Shown piece by piece: positions 23,808 to 33,229 of a stretch of 60,135 bases of DNA (position 1 is its first letter; every line of letters begins with the position of its first letter). The stretch is taken from the NCBI GenBank assembly GCA_010365215.1, contig JAAFGT010000014.1, forward strand, positions 1 to 60,135, in the 5' to 3' direction. The position numbers were made by a program, and so were the translations under genes. The DNA comes from Acidipila sp. (GTDB lineage: Bacteria; Acidobacteriota; Terriglobia; Acidiferrales; UBA7541). Under the pieces are notes generated by a model, which searched no databases, was not told where the DNA came from, and worked only from the letters and a program-made list of their open reading frames with translations.

Positions 23808-26800
23808 TTATTTCTTATCGGGCCCTTTCTGAGGGGCAGGCGCGGGCGGCTCGTTGGGAGCAATATCCGCGGAGAGACCCAGCATGCGCTGGCGTAGCGT
23901 ATCTCCCAGGCCGGAAAAAACCTGCGCGCACGTCTCGCGCAGGCGCTGCTCGGCGGCCTGCGCCAGCTGATCGAGGACGTTCTGCGAATGCTCGGAAAGG
24001 GTGGCCACGCTGGTGGCCATCCACGAATTGGATACATTGGCCAGGCGGTTCTGGTGCTGATCGAGCGCTTCGTTGCCGAGCTGCGCAAGCGCATTGATCC
24101 AATCGCGATGTTGGGAATCGCGCTCGTTCCGCCAGCTTTCCAGAATCGGCTGGAGCGAAACCTCCAGGTCGCGGCGGGCCTTGTTGACGCCCTCCACCAT
24201 GCGTTCGCCCACGCGGGCTTGGAATGCGTCAAAAGTTTCCAGCGCCTCGGTGGTCAAGCGCTCGCGCGCGGAGATCACCGCAGCCTCTTCCGCAGCGCGC
24301 ACTTCGCCGGCGGCCACTTCCAGGGCGGCCAGCATGTTGCCGAAGTGAACTTCTGAATCCTGGGCGCGAGCCTGGATGCGCTCGAGCGCTTGTGCGGCGC
24401 GGCGTTCCTTCTCCGCGGCCGCCGCGTCGATGCGGCCAAGGGATTCGGTTATCCGGCTCTCGCTGTCGGCGGCGCGGTTATCAAGCCCAGCCGCCGCTTC
24501 AGACGCGCGATTCTCGATGCGTCCCAGCGACTCGGCCACGCGGTTCTCGGTCTGGGCCGCATGATTGTCAACGCGGGTCGCCGTTTCAAAAATGCGAGCC
24601 TCAAAGCGGCCAAAAGTTTCCGCAATGCGGCTTTCCGTCTCGGTGGCATGGTTATCGACGCGGCCAAGCGATTCGGCTACCTGCTTCTCGCTCTGGTCAG
24701 CCAGAGATTCCATGTCCGCGAAAAGTCTTCGCTTGCTCAGTTCGCCGGCGGCTTCCAGCTGGCGAAGCTCGCGCTCGGCCACGCGCAGGGCCTCATCGCC
24801 GAAACTCGCCAGCCTGGTAGCGGAAGCCTCTTCGAGATGGCCGCGCGTCGCTTCCACGGATTTCTTGGAGGATTCCTCCAGCAGTCCTTCGGTGTGCTCG
24901 GCGTAGCTGCGGCTGTAGTGGTCGAGCTCGGTGGCGAACAGGCTGGACATTTCAGCCGCTTTCTCGCGCAGCGAGGTGCTGGCCTGGTCGACGGCGCGCT
25001 CGAGGGCGGCCTGCATGCTGGTCTGCGCTTTCTTCTGGTACCAGTCGGAGGCCTTCAGCAGCGCCTCGAATGTCGTATGCGTCGTTTCCGTGGACTTCTC
25101 GTCAAGCTCGGCAGTCAGGCGCTCCAGGGCCTGGCGGCTGGAGGCCTGGTAGTCATGCTCCAGCTGGGTGATGGTGCTCTGCATCCGCGCCACCGCTTCA
25201 TGCACATACTGATCGGAAGTCTCGCGCAGCCGGTCGCGCACGGCGCGCAAGGTGGCTTCGGCGTGTTCTTCGCCCGCGGCGAGGCGGCTGAGAACTTCGG
25301 TGACGCGATCAAACTGCGGAGCGAGCTTCTTCTGCAGATGCTCTTCCATCTCGCGTAGAAATTTTTCGACGGAGCGCTGCCCGGCCTCTTCAAACGTCGG
25401 AGCCAGGCGGCCAGTCACCTCGGTGACGATGTTCTCCGCGTTCTGATTAAGCGTTTCGCTCTGCGTCGCCAGGATGGTTTCGAACCGGCGCTGCAGCTCC
25501 GCAGCGGTGGAGCGACTAAGCTGCTCGAGCTGCGCGGAGTAATCCTGTACCCGCGCCGCCGCTTGTTGAATTTCGGAGAGGATGGACTCTGCGCGATGCG
25601 CGTCGGAATCGAGCGACTCGCGGAGCACCTCAACGTTGCGGCGGGCCTCGGCTGCACTGGCATCGAATACGCTCCGCAGGGCTTCAAAAGTTTCCCGCGC
25701 GTTTTCGCCGGTCGCGGTGGTCTGCGCGCGCAGTTCGCTGAGCACCTGCTGCGAGCTGGTGTGGGCCTGCGCGGTGGTTTCGCGAATAGCGTCCATCGCG
25801 CTTTGCGCATCGGCGCGAAGCGAATCGAGCGCGGCGCGCGCGGCAGTGAGCTGAGTCTCCAGCTGTTCAGCAAAGGCGTTCTGGGCTTGATGAACTGCGC
25901 CTTGCGCCTGTTCGTCCAATCGTGCGGCCAGGCCTTCGGTCGATGAGCGCACCGAGCCGGCGATCATGTCATTCCATTCGCTGCCCACCACAGCCATGTC
26001 GCTCTCGAACTTCTGGCGCCAGGCAGTGCGATTGACCTCGACGGCCTCGGCGATTTTGGTTTCAACGCGGCCGGCCTCGCGGTCCAGCTCCTCCAGGCGC
26101 ATGCGTGCGGTCTCGATTCGCTCTTCGATCTCCGTCTTATAACGCTGCCCGGCGTCCGAGATTGCTTCGGCGAGATTGGCCTCAAGGGCGGCAAGTTGGA
26201 TTCGTCCAGCCTCCACTTCACGGGCAGCCTGCTCGTGGAGCTCGGCGCCGGTGGCGGCGATACGCCCGGATAGCTCGACAATGGCCAACTCCGCCACGCG
26301 CCCAACTTCCACGCGCGCCTGTTCGCTGAGGATGCGCAAACTGTCTTCGCGCGATTCGTCGATGTGCTGGAGCGTTTGCTGGAGTGCTGCTTCGGTGCGC
26401 GTGCCGGCCTCGGCAGTGCGCGAGATTGCTCTTTCCGCTTGTTCGGCGAGTGCGCGCAAGCTCGCATCGCGGGATGCCTCGATTTGCTGAAGCGTCTGCT
26501 GGAGTGCCGCCTCGGTGTGCGTGCCGGCCTCGGCGGTGCGCGCGATCGCTCTTTCCGCCTGTTCGGCGAGTGCGCGCAAGCCCATTTCGCGCGATGCCTC
26601 GATTTGCTGAAGCGTCTGCTGGAGTGCCGCCTCGGTGTGCGATCCGGCCTGGGTAGTGCGCGTACTCTCTCTGTCCGTCTGCTCGCCGAGCGCGCGCAAG
26701 GTAGCTTCGCGCGTCTCCTCGATGTGTTGAAGCGTTTGCTGGAGTGCCGCCTTGGCGCGTGCTCCGGCCTCAGTCGTGCGCGCAATCTCTTTCTCCGCTT

Positions 26801-28022
26801 GTTCGGTGATCGCGCCCAGGGTGATCGCGGTGGACTCTTCCACCTGCCGCAAGCTTTGGTGCAGGGCCTTATCGGTTCGCGCGCCGGCTTCCACGGTGCG
26901 CGCAATTTCGTTCTCCGCCTGTTCGCTGACGGCGCGCGTGGCCGCCTCGCGGTACTCGTCGATGCGCACCAGGATAAGCCGGAGCGCTTCTTCCGCAAGC
27001 ACGGCAGTATCCGCCATACGCGCGGCTTCCGCGCGAGTATGCTCGGCCAGGTCATGCCTCGCGGCTTGCTGGGCGTCAGCCAGAGCGCGCACGCTGGCAT
27101 CGCGCGATTCTTCGATGTGGCGCAGCGCGATGCGCAAGGCTTCCGCGGTCTCCGCGGCGCTGGAGTGGGAATCTTTTCGCGCCTGGCTGGCAGCGGCGGC
27201 TTCAACGGCGCTCTGCGCCGCGGTAAGCAGCTGCGCGTTGAGCGTGGTCAGGAGTTGTTTGGTCTCCGCCGCGACCGCCTGCGTGGCGGCAGCGCGCGCT
27301 GCCTGGGTGACCTGCTGCTTGGCGTCATCGATCAGACGCGTTAATTGGCGCGCAACGTTGGCGGAAATTTCCCCGCCAACGGTCGGCCGCGCCATCACCC
27401 GAACTTTATCCGTGGGCGTGGAACCCGCCGACGGGATCGTTGGCGCGCCCGCATGTGCGATCGGATGTGCGAGCGGATGTGCAGCTGACGGGTGCGTCGG
27501 CTTGGCCGCCGCCGGAATACTGGGAGCTGGACTGGAGGCAACCGGGGGGGCGGTTGGCGTACGCTGCGCGGCTGCTTCCGTTTCGCCAGCTACTGAGCTG
27601 GCAACTTCCGGGTCATCTTCTTCCGGCCAGGGGAACCAATCCTCCGGTGGAAACGCCACGCCCCAGCAGTTACCGGGCACTTCCAGCTCTGCGCCAACTT
27701 GGAATAGTTCGCGCACGGTGCGCGGACGCTGGATCCAGGTGATTCGGGCGCGGACATTGCGCGGCTTGCGGTTGGGGTCGGGGTGCGGGATCTCCATATT
27801 GATGAAGCTGTTTTTCGGGACGTAGTGCTTGGACTGGTAGCGACAGCCGTGGCAATTAATCAACAACGTGGACGTGCGCTCGCGAAATGCCTGGCCCAGC
27901 GCGTCCTCGCCAGTCACCGTCAGGGGAATGGCTTGAACGACACGCGTGCTGCGGCGCCGCTGTGCGCCCGCTTCGTCTTCCGGACTTTGAAAATGCTCTA
28001 CCACGGCGACACTTCCCCCCAC
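23808..28022 (-). CDS. Giant PilZ-coiled-coil protein with 40-residue repeats
   Basis: This protein has 1404 residues. Residues about 20-125 resemble a PilZ domain (RRSTRVVQAIPLTV, then NVRARITWIQRPRTVRELFQVGAELE), the fold that can bind c-di-GMP, though the second NxSxxG motif is not evident. A Pro/Ala-rich linker (about 135-215) follows, then about 1100 residues of predicted coiled coil. Residues about 375-574 are five consecutive 40-residue units like RTAEAGTHTEAALQQTLQQI. It ends EPPAPAPQKGPDKK. There is no membrane segment or signal. It may be a long scaffold or filament responding to c-di-GMP (inference). The GTG at 28022 is taken as start. Confidence 0.75.
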   Translation of the reverse strand: MGGSVAVVEHFQSPEDEAGAQRRRSTRVVQAIPLTVTGEDALGQAFRERTSTLLINCHGCRYQSKHYVPKNSFINMEIPHPDPNRKPRNVRARITWIQRPRTVRELFQVGAELEVPGNCWGVAFPPEDWFPWPEEDDPEVASSVAGETEAAAQRTPTAPPVASSPAPSIPAAAKPTHPSAAHPLAHPIAHAGAPTIPSAGSTPTDKVRVMARPTVGGEISANVARQLTRLIDDAKQQVTQAARAAATQAVAAETKQLLTTLNAQLLTAAQSAVEAAAASQARKDSHSSAAETAEALRIALRHIEESRDASVRALADAQQAARHDLAEHTRAEAARMADTAVLAEEALRLILVRIDEYREAATRAVSEQAENEIARTVEAGARTDKALHQSLRQVEESTAITLGAITEQAEKEIARTTEAGARAKAALQQTLQHIEETREATLRALGEQTDRESTRTTQAGSHTEAALQQTLQQIEASREMGLRALAEQAERAIARTAEAGTHTEAALQQTLQQIEASRDASLRALAEQAERAISRTAEAGTRTEAALQQTLQHIDESREDSLRILSEQARVEVGRVAELAIVELSGRIAATGAELHEQAAREVEAGRIQLAALEANLAEAISDAGQRYKTEIEERIETARMRLEELDREAGRVETKIAEAVEVNRTAWRQKFESDMAVVGSEWNDMIAGSVRSSTEGLAARLDEQAQGAVHQAQNAFAEQLETQLTAARAALDSLRADAQSAMDAIRETTAQAHTSSQQVLSELRAQTTATGENARETFEALRSVFDASAAEARRNVEVLRESLDSDAHRAESILSEIQQAAARVQDYSAQLEQLSRSTAAELQRRFETILATQSETLNQNAENIVTEVTGRLAPTFEEAGQRSVEKFLREMEEHLQKKLAPQFDRVTEVLSRLAAGEEHAEATLRAVRDRLRETSDQYVHEAVARMQSTITQLEHDYQASSRQALERLTAELDEKSTETTHTTFEALLKASDWYQKKAQTSMQAALERAVDQASTSLREKAAEMSSLFATELDHYSRSYAEHTEGLLEESSKKSVEATRGHLEEASATRLASFGDEALRVAERELRQLEAAGELSKRRLFADMESLADQSEKQVAESLGRVDNHATETESRIAETFGRFEARIFETATRVDNHAAQTENRVAESLGRIENRASEAAAGLDNRAADSESRITESLGRIDAAAAEKERRAAQALERIQARAQDSEVHFGNMLAALEVAAGEVRAAEEAAVISARERLTTEALETFDAFQARVGERMVEGVNKARRDLEVSLQPILESWRNERDSQHRDWINALAQLGNEALDQHQNRLANVSNSWMATSVATLSEHSQNVLDQLAQAAEQRLRETCAQVFSGLGDTLRQRMLGLSADIAPNEPPAPAPQKGPDKK
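26301..26900 (-). repeat. Five in-frame 120-bp tandem repeats
   Basis: Five units of exactly 120 bp lie head to tail inside the giant coiled-coil gene, with weaker copies continuing to about 27100. The central units (about 26420-26660) are the most alike, differing at only a few bases, which suggests recent duplication or gene conversion. Confidence 0.85.
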
Positions 28023-28165
28023 GCCACCCTACAGCCTTAAAAGGTGAGGAGAAGGATAGCACCGCGCCAGGGGAAGAGGCCCGGCCGTCCAGTCCCCTCA
28101 TACGAATCAGTTAATGCCGCATTGGAGTGCTTCCGGGATGCCCGATTCGGGAAGATTGGAGAGAT

Positions 28166-28501
28166 TTAGCGCAGGTCGGCTTTGGGAGACGGTTTGGAGG
28201 CGCCGGCGCCTCCCTTAGAGTGGCCGGTGAACCACTCCTTTAATTCGCGGGCCACCCACAGCGGCCCAACCAAAAAATACACGGGACCCTGAAAGAAGGC
28301 GGGCTTGTTGCCCTCCACTTTGTGACCCAGAAACAGCATGGCCCAGCCGGCAAAGAACACCCCCAGGCCCCACGGCCAGGTCACGAACAGAAGGATCATG
28401 CCCGCAAAAATCAGGGGAATCCCTGCGGCGTGAAGAGCCCGGTTCGCTGGGTGGGTGTGTTCGTGCTGATACTGCTCCATGTGGCGTTCAATGGAAGGCA
28501 T
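28166..28501 (-). CDS. Mpo1-like (DUF962) small membrane protein
   Basis: This 111-residue protein belongs to the family of yeast Mpo1, an iron-dependent dioxygenase of fatty acid alpha-oxidation. The start is the ATG at 28501 (MPSIERHMEQY); upstream in-frame codons have no similarity to the family. The signature YQHEHTHPANRALHAAGIPL carries histidines that could bind metal, followed by hydrophobic segments LIFAGMILLFVTW, GLGVFFAGWAMLFLG and VYFLVGPLWVA. The C-terminus is basic. Biochemical function in bacteria is not known. Confidence 0.75.
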   Translation of the reverse strand: MPSIERHMEQYQHEHTHPANRALHAAGIPLIFAGMILLFVTWPWGLGVFFAGWAMLFLGHKVEGNKPAFFQGPVYFLVGPLWVARELKEWFTGHSKGGAGASKPSPKADLR

Positions 28502-28673
28502 GGTGAGTCCGTTATACGCCCGGCGCAGTTGGGGCGCAAGCACTCCACCGCGCGCTGAAAGCGCGTCGCGTAGGGGAGGGGCTCGCCCCGCCCAGTCGAT
28601 CATGGCTTGCTGCGTGGGCGCAGGAATGCCGCAGGGAAAGAATGGACTCGGAAAAACCGGAAAAACTTACAGT

Positions 28674-29273
28674 CTAAATCTCGCGGCGGCCTTCCATGGC
28701 TTTGGACATGGTCACCTCGTCGGCGTATTCCAGGTCGCTGCCCACGGGGATGCCCATGGCGATGCGGGTCACACGCACGCCAAGAGGCTTGATCAATCTG
28801 GAGATGTAGACGGCGGTGGCTTCACCTTCGGTGGTGGGGCTGGTGGCCACGATGATCTCTTCCACCGTTCCGCCTTTGAGGCGCTCGATGAGGCTCTTAA
28901 TCTTCAACTGCTCGGGGCCGATGCCGGAGAGAGGCGAGAGAGCACCTCCGAGAATGTGATAGACGCCATTGTACTGGCGCGTTTTCTCCACGGAGAGAAT
29001 GTTGTGGGCGTCTTCGATCACGCAGATGGTCTTTTGGCTGCGCGCCGGGTTGGTGCAGTAGAGGCAGGGATCGGCGTCGGTGATGTTGTTGCACACCGAG
29101 CATTCGCGGATATTTTCCTTGGCCTCGCGAATCGCCTCGGCCAGCGACAGCGCGTCTTCGCGGCTGACGCGCAGGATATGGAAGGCCAGGCGCTGCGCGG
29201 TTTTTTGCCCGATCCCGGGCAAACGCTTCAGCTCGTCAACCAGACGCGCAATGGGAGCGGCAAAGTCAGGCAT
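28674..29273 (-). CDS. recR: Recombination mediator RecR
   Basis: RecR, 199 residues, forms a ring with RecO/RecF to load RecA at gaps. Domains in order: helix-hairpin-helix ([24 protein letters not shown]), four-cysteine zinc finger (CSVC...CLYC, about residues 58-73), Toprim domain ([16 protein letters not shown]) and the C-terminal Walker-like region. It is the last gene of the dnaX-ybaB-recR cluster common in bacteria. Confidence 0.97.
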   Translation of the reverse strand: MPDFAAPIARLVDELKRLPGIGQKTAQRLAFHILRVSREDALSLAEAIREAKENIRECSVCNNITDADPCLYCTNPARSQKTICVIEDAHNILSVEKTRQYNGVYHILGGALSPLSGIGPEQLKIKSLIERLKGGTVEEIIVATSPTTEGEATAVYISRLIKPLGVRVTRIAMGIPVGSDLEYADEVTMSKAMEGRREI

Positions 29274-29348
29274 GGTATTGGGCTACAGGGGAGAACTCGA
29301 AAAGCTTGCCACTACGGAAAAACCAATAGAAAACAATCAGGCGCAAGA

Positions 29349-29681
29349 TCAGAACAGCCCGGGAATTTTCAGGCCGGACAACCCGGGGAGGCCACCGGCA
29401 ATGCCCTTGAGCTGGCTTTGCAGCTCTTCGTCCACGCGGCGGCTGGCGTCGTTCATCGCTGCCTGCACCAGATCTTGCAGCATTTCCAGATCCTTGCTGG
29501 CAAAAACTTCAGGGTCGATTTTGAGCTCGCTCACGCGCTTCTGGCCGTCCATCTTTACCGTGACCATGCCTCCGCCCGCCGAGGCTTCCACGCGGATCTC
29601 TTTGACCTGCTGCTCCAGGGATTCCTGCATCTGCCGGAACTGCGCAAGCATCTGTTGGAGAGCTTTGACTTCCATGGCCAT
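29349..29681 (-). CDS. ybaB: YbaB/EbfC nucleoid-associated protein
   Basis: This is a 110-residue DNA-binding protein of the YbaB family, which forms a dimer and coats DNA. The family pattern LQQMLAQFRQMQESLEQQ, then VEASAGGGMVTVKMDGQKRVSELKIDPEV, is complete. Its ATG overlaps the dnaX stop by one base; a second ATG two codons in is possible. The position between dnaX and recR is conserved in bacteria. Confidence 0.93.
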   Translation of the reverse strand: MAMEVKALQQMLAQFRQMQESLEQQVKEIRVEASAGGGMVTVKMDGQKRVSELKIDPEVFASKDLEMLQDLVQAAMNDASRRVDEELQSQLKGIAGGLPGLSGLKIPGLF

Positions 29682-31537
29682 TAGTCCTCGTCGCGACGCC
29701 GCACGTCCATAATCTGTCCGCCGAAACGCTCGAGCATGGCCCGTACGACGGGGTCTTGCTCGAAGTGAGCGCGCAGCTCGGCGCGGCCGCGTCCTGAAGA
29801 GGGGACAGCGGGCGCTCCGGAGGTTCGCGCAGGGTCAAGTTTAACACACACTCGCAGCGGCTGGCCCAGCACTTCGCTGGCGATGGCGCGCAATCCTTCA
29901 AGGGTGTCGCGGGCCTGCATCATTTCAGCGACGGCGCGGCGCTCGCCGGGAAAATAAAGGCGCATCTCGCCGCCGGAAACTTCCCAGCGTGTGACGTGCT
30001 CGATCATCGACGCCAACATTTTCTTGCGCTGGCGGATGGCCGCAAGCAGCGCGTCCACTTGCGCGGCTTCGAGGCCGTCGGTCGTGGCGACAGCGCGCGC
30101 GACGACGGAGGGCGGCGCCGCGGTGATTGGTGAAATGCCCGGCACCGCAGAACCAGCCGGCACTGGCAAGCTGCCTGGCAACGAAGAAGCCAGGGGCCTA
30201 GTCTGCGCCACGATTCCCGCGCCTGCATCGGCGGTGACTACGTCGAGTTTTTTTATGCGCTGCGTGACCACGGGAAGTTTTACGGCCGAAGCGGTCGGCC
30301 GCGACGACAACGGCGAAGGCGCCTGGGCAATAGGCACTTGGGCAACCGGCAGTTGCACAGCATTCGCGGCGCGCGGGGCGGGAAGCGTTCGCGGCGCGCT
30401 GGCACCTTCGGCGGAAAGGCTGGCGAGTACTTCTTCGAGCGGCGCGAGACGCGCGGCATTCACCATGCGCAGCAGCCCCATCTCCAGATGCAGCCGCGGA
30501 TCGGGTTTGCGCCGCAGGTCAGCGTCGGTATCAAGAAGAATGGAGAACAGCCGCGTGAGGTCCTCTTCGCTGAACTGCGCAGCCTGGTCAGCCAGACGCT
30601 GGCGTTCTTCGCGCGGCGCCGCAATCAGCTCGGACTCGCCGCCGCACACACGCGCCACCAGCAAATTGCGGACGTGGCGGATGGCCTCGCGGCAAAAGTG
30701 CTGGAGATTCTGCCCCTGCGCGATCAGGCGATGGACCAGCGACAGGGCGCGCGCGCTCGAAGCCGCCGCCGCCGCGCCGATCATTTCGTCGAGCACCTCT
30801 TCGGGCACCACGCCCAGCAGTTCCCGCACCTGCGCATCGGTGATGCGGTTGCCGCAGTAGGCGATGGCCTGCTCGGTGAGCGAGAGCGCGTCGCGCAGGC
30901 TGCCTTCCGCGGTGCGCGCAATCACCGCCAGCGCGCCCGCATCGATCTCCAGGTTCTCTTTTTTGGCGATGGGCTCGAGCGCCTGCACAATCTCGTCGAA
31001 GGAGAGCGCGCGAAAATGGAATCGCTGCGCGCGCGAGCGGATGGTGTCCGGCAGCTCGTCGGCCTGCGTGGTGGCCAGCACAAACAGCACACCCGGCGGC
31101 GGCTCTTCCAGGGTTTTCAGCAGAGCGTTGGAGGCCTCGTCGGTGAGTTGATGCGCTTCGTCGAGAATCACCACGCGATTGCGCCCGCCCGCCGCGGCAT
31201 AGCGCACCATCTCGCGCAGCTCGCGGATCTGATCGATGCCGCGGTTTGAAGCGGCGTCGATTTCAATGACGTCCATCGAGCTGCCCGCGGTGATGTCGCG
31301 GCAGGCGTCACAGACGTTGCAGGGCTCTGCGGTGGGCCCCTGAATGCAATTGAGCGCTTTGGCCAGGATGCGCGCCGTAGTCGTCTTGCCCACGCCGCGC
31401 GGTCCTGAAAAGATGTACGCGTGGGCCACGCGGTTGGCGGCGATGGCGTTGGAAAGCGTGCGCGTGACGTGCTGCTGGCCGACAACTTCACTGAAGGTTT
31501 GCGGTCTCCACTTGCGGGCGATAACTTGGTAGCTCAT
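29681..31537 (-). CDS. dnaX: DNA polymerase III subunit gamma/tau
   Basis: This clamp-loader ATPase has 618 residues from the ATG at 31537 (MSYQVIARKWRPQTF), the standard N-terminus. Motifs: Walker A SGPRGVGKTT, a zinc module with cysteines in CIQGPTAEPCNVCDAC, Walker B VVILDEAHQLT, and sensor 1 LFVLATT. Domain III follows, then an Ala/Pro-rich linker and a C-terminal tau-like region. No slippery A-run for programmed frameshifting was noticed. An SRP RNA gene lies immediately upstream. Confidence 0.96.
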   Translation of the reverse strand: MSYQVIARKWRPQTFSEVVGQQHVTRTLSNAIAANRVAHAYIFSGPRGVGKTTTARILAKALNCIQGPTAEPCNVCDACRDITAGSSMDVIEIDAASNRGIDQIRELREMVRYAAAGGRNRVVILDEAHQLTDEASNALLKTLEEPPPGVLFVLATTQADELPDTIRSRAQRFHFRALSFDEIVQALEPIAKKENLEIDAGALAVIARTAEGSLRDALSLTEQAIAYCGNRITDAQVRELLGVVPEEVLDEMIGAAAAASSARALSLVHRLIAQGQNLQHFCREAIRHVRNLLVARVCGGESELIAAPREERQRLADQAAQFSEEDLTRLFSILLDTDADLRRKPDPRLHLEMGLLRMVNAARLAPLEEVLASLSAEGASAPRTLPAPRAANAVQLPVAQVPIAQAPSPLSSRPTASAVKLPVVTQRIKKLDVVTADAGAGIVAQTRPLASSLPGSLPVPAGSAVPGISPITAAPPSVVARAVATTDGLEAAQVDALLAAIRQRKKMLASMIEHVTRWEVSGGEMRLYFPGERRAVAEMMQARDTLEGLRAIASEVLGQPLRVCVKLDPARTSGAPAVPSSGRGRAELRAHFEQDPVVRAMLERFGGQIMDVRRRDED

Positions 31538-31679
31538 CGTGTGCGTTTGTGGCCGGCCTGGCGCCGCCACCTGAATCTTTAACTCCGGGCAAATTCAGAA
31601 ATTATTTTGCCGCTACGTCTTGCGTCACATTCCTGCTGCCGCTTCCCGCCCCGCGTCGCTGCACGCGATCGAAGGACGA

Positions 31680-31783
31680 GGAACTTCGGGTTCTCTGCGG
31701 CACACGAAACTTTCCCGTTACCGTTGCTCCCTTCCGGGCCTGGCGGGGTTGGCGGGGGCTCGTTGCACAGAGCCCGAAGTTCC
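31680..31783 (-). ncRNA. ffs: Signal recognition particle RNA, small bacterial type
   Basis: On the minus strand, terminal sequences GGAACUUCGGG and CCCGAAGUUCC (31773-31783 and 31680-31690) close a long rod of about 104 nt. The conserved Ffh-binding apical part is present: GCCAGGCCCGGAAGGGAGCA with a GGAA tetraloop, matching the 4.5S pattern. It lies upstream of dnaX on the same strand, a common position for ffs. The RNA binds Ffh to target membrane proteins. Confidence 0.93.
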
Positions 31784-32113
31784 ACGCTCGTGCAGGGCCG
31801 GTGGCCTGCAAACAAAGTCTAGCACAGGCAGCGGGAAGGGAAGTACAGCTGCCGATAAGAAAAGGGTACACTGCTACTCGATGGGCGCGCCCGTTCTGGC
31901 TCCGCTGCTCTTTCGGCAGTTTCTCCCATTGTTGCATGGAGCGGGCGCTTACTGATTCGGGTTCCGCAACAGAAAATATCTGGCGGACAGCGATGAGCGC
32001 GAGGTACAAAAGATGGTTGCGCCGGCGGCAGCGGCAGGAGTGACCACAGGCCGACCCGTGGCAGCAGGTCGACGAGGCGTGGCCATCGCGACGACAATGG
32101 AGAATTTAGAATA
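31784..32113. other. Intergenic spacer between SRP RNA and a PilZ gene
   Basis: This 330-bp gap separates divergent transcription units. A possible -10 box TAGACT (31816-31821, minus strand) could serve the SRP RNA with a short precursor leader. A TACACT (about 31867-31872, plus strand) could serve the PilZ gene. No convincing ORF is seen. Confidence 0.4.
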
Positions 32114-32974
32114 GTGCCCCCCAAAGAAAAAAATCCCCGCCGGAGTGACCGCGTTTCCATCTCCATGCCCATTGAAATTTTTGGCACGGAGATTAGCGGT
32201 CAGGACTTTGCGGAGACTACCAAGACTCACCTGTTGAGCCGCCACGGCGCGGCGCTGGTCCTGAGCCGCAAGCTCGCTCCCATGCAGTTGATCACGATTC
32301 GCAATGTGGGAACTCGCGTGGAAGCTACCGCGCGCATCATCGGGCAGATGGGCGGCCAGGAAGAGGCCTACATCTACGGCGTGGTGGTGATCGATACCAA
32401 GGTGAACCTTTGGGGCATCAATTTCCCCCCGCTCTCGGATGCGGATAAAGCGCTGTTCCGGCTGTTGCTGGAGTGCAACGTCTGCCAGGCGCGCGAAGTG
32501 GTCTATCTGGATGAGCTGGAGTCCGAGGTCTTTGAGGCCAACCAGCAGATTACGCGTCACTGCGCCGGCTGCGCCGAGGGAACCGTATGGCTCCGCGCTC
32601 CCCATAATCTTCCAGACGGCACCACCACCACCGCCGCTGAGCAGAAACTCAAGCGGGCCCAGCCCAGATCTGAATTCCCGGGATCCAGGAATGACCGAAA
32701 GCATGTTCGCGTGCAGATGAAGATCTCCGTGTGCATCCGCCAGCCGGGGTTTCCGGGAGAGGAGATCGCTCTGGTGATGAATATTTCACGCGGCGGCCTT
32801 TGTTTCGTCAGCTCCAACACCTATTTCCAGGGCTCCAACCTCGAAGTCGCCGCTCCGTATACCAAAGGGGCGGCCAACGTCTTTGTGCAATCGCGCGTGG
32901 TGCGGGTGGAAAAACTGGCCGCCGAGAAATTGACGAAATACGGCGTGGCCTATCTGCGGGACGCCAGGGGTTAG
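32114..32974 (+). CDS. PilZ - zinc-ribbon - PilZ protein
   Basis: This 286-residue protein has two PilZ-like domains. The first (1-115) opens with RRSDRVSISMPIEIFG. The second (about 190-286) has the canonical c-di-GMP pattern RKHVR followed by MNISRGGLCF. Between them Cys-x2-Cys (CNVC, about 124-127) and Cys-x2-Cys (CAGC, about 153-156) would form a zinc ribbon. The start is the GTG at 32114. The second domain probably binds c-di-GMP; the first lacks the NxSxxG motif. It has no output enzyme domain, so it may work by protein contact. Confidence 0.8.
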   Translation: MPPKEKNPRRSDRVSISMPIEIFGTEISGQDFAETTKTHLLSRHGAALVLSRKLAPMQLITIRNVGTRVEATARIIGQMGGQEEAYIYGVVVIDTKVNLWGINFPPLSDADKALFRLLLECNVCQAREVVYLDELESEVFEANQQITRHCAGCAEGTVWLRAPHNLPDGTTTTAAEQKLKRAQPRSEFPGSRNDRKHVRVQMKISVCIRQPGFPGEEIALVMNISRGGLCFVSSNTYFQGSNLEVAAPYTKGAANVFVQSRVVRVEKLAAEKLTKYGVAYLRDARG

Positions 32975-33229
32975 CGCCCCAACAAGAATTCTCCCGCCGT
33001 AAACCGCATTTCAATTCGTCGCCAAAACTTAGAAATCTCTTGCCGTATCAGACACCGCCATGTTTCGCCTAAGGAACCTCCCACCCGAATAGTTGTGCAA
33101 TCGCACCGCCCCGCAAGCTATCTTGCATTGCGGGTGATTCCTCCACACCGTCCCTGGCCGGGAACCTCTCCCGGGCCGGCGGAACCGCGGCGCCAGCGGA
33201 CGCTCCACGTCACGGAGCAGGAGGAACGA

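Noticed and set aside
24364-25358. Long open frames on the + strand across the giant coiled-coil gene
   Set aside because: These are shadows of the biased codon use in the coiled-coil gene; they show no domain and no good start signals.
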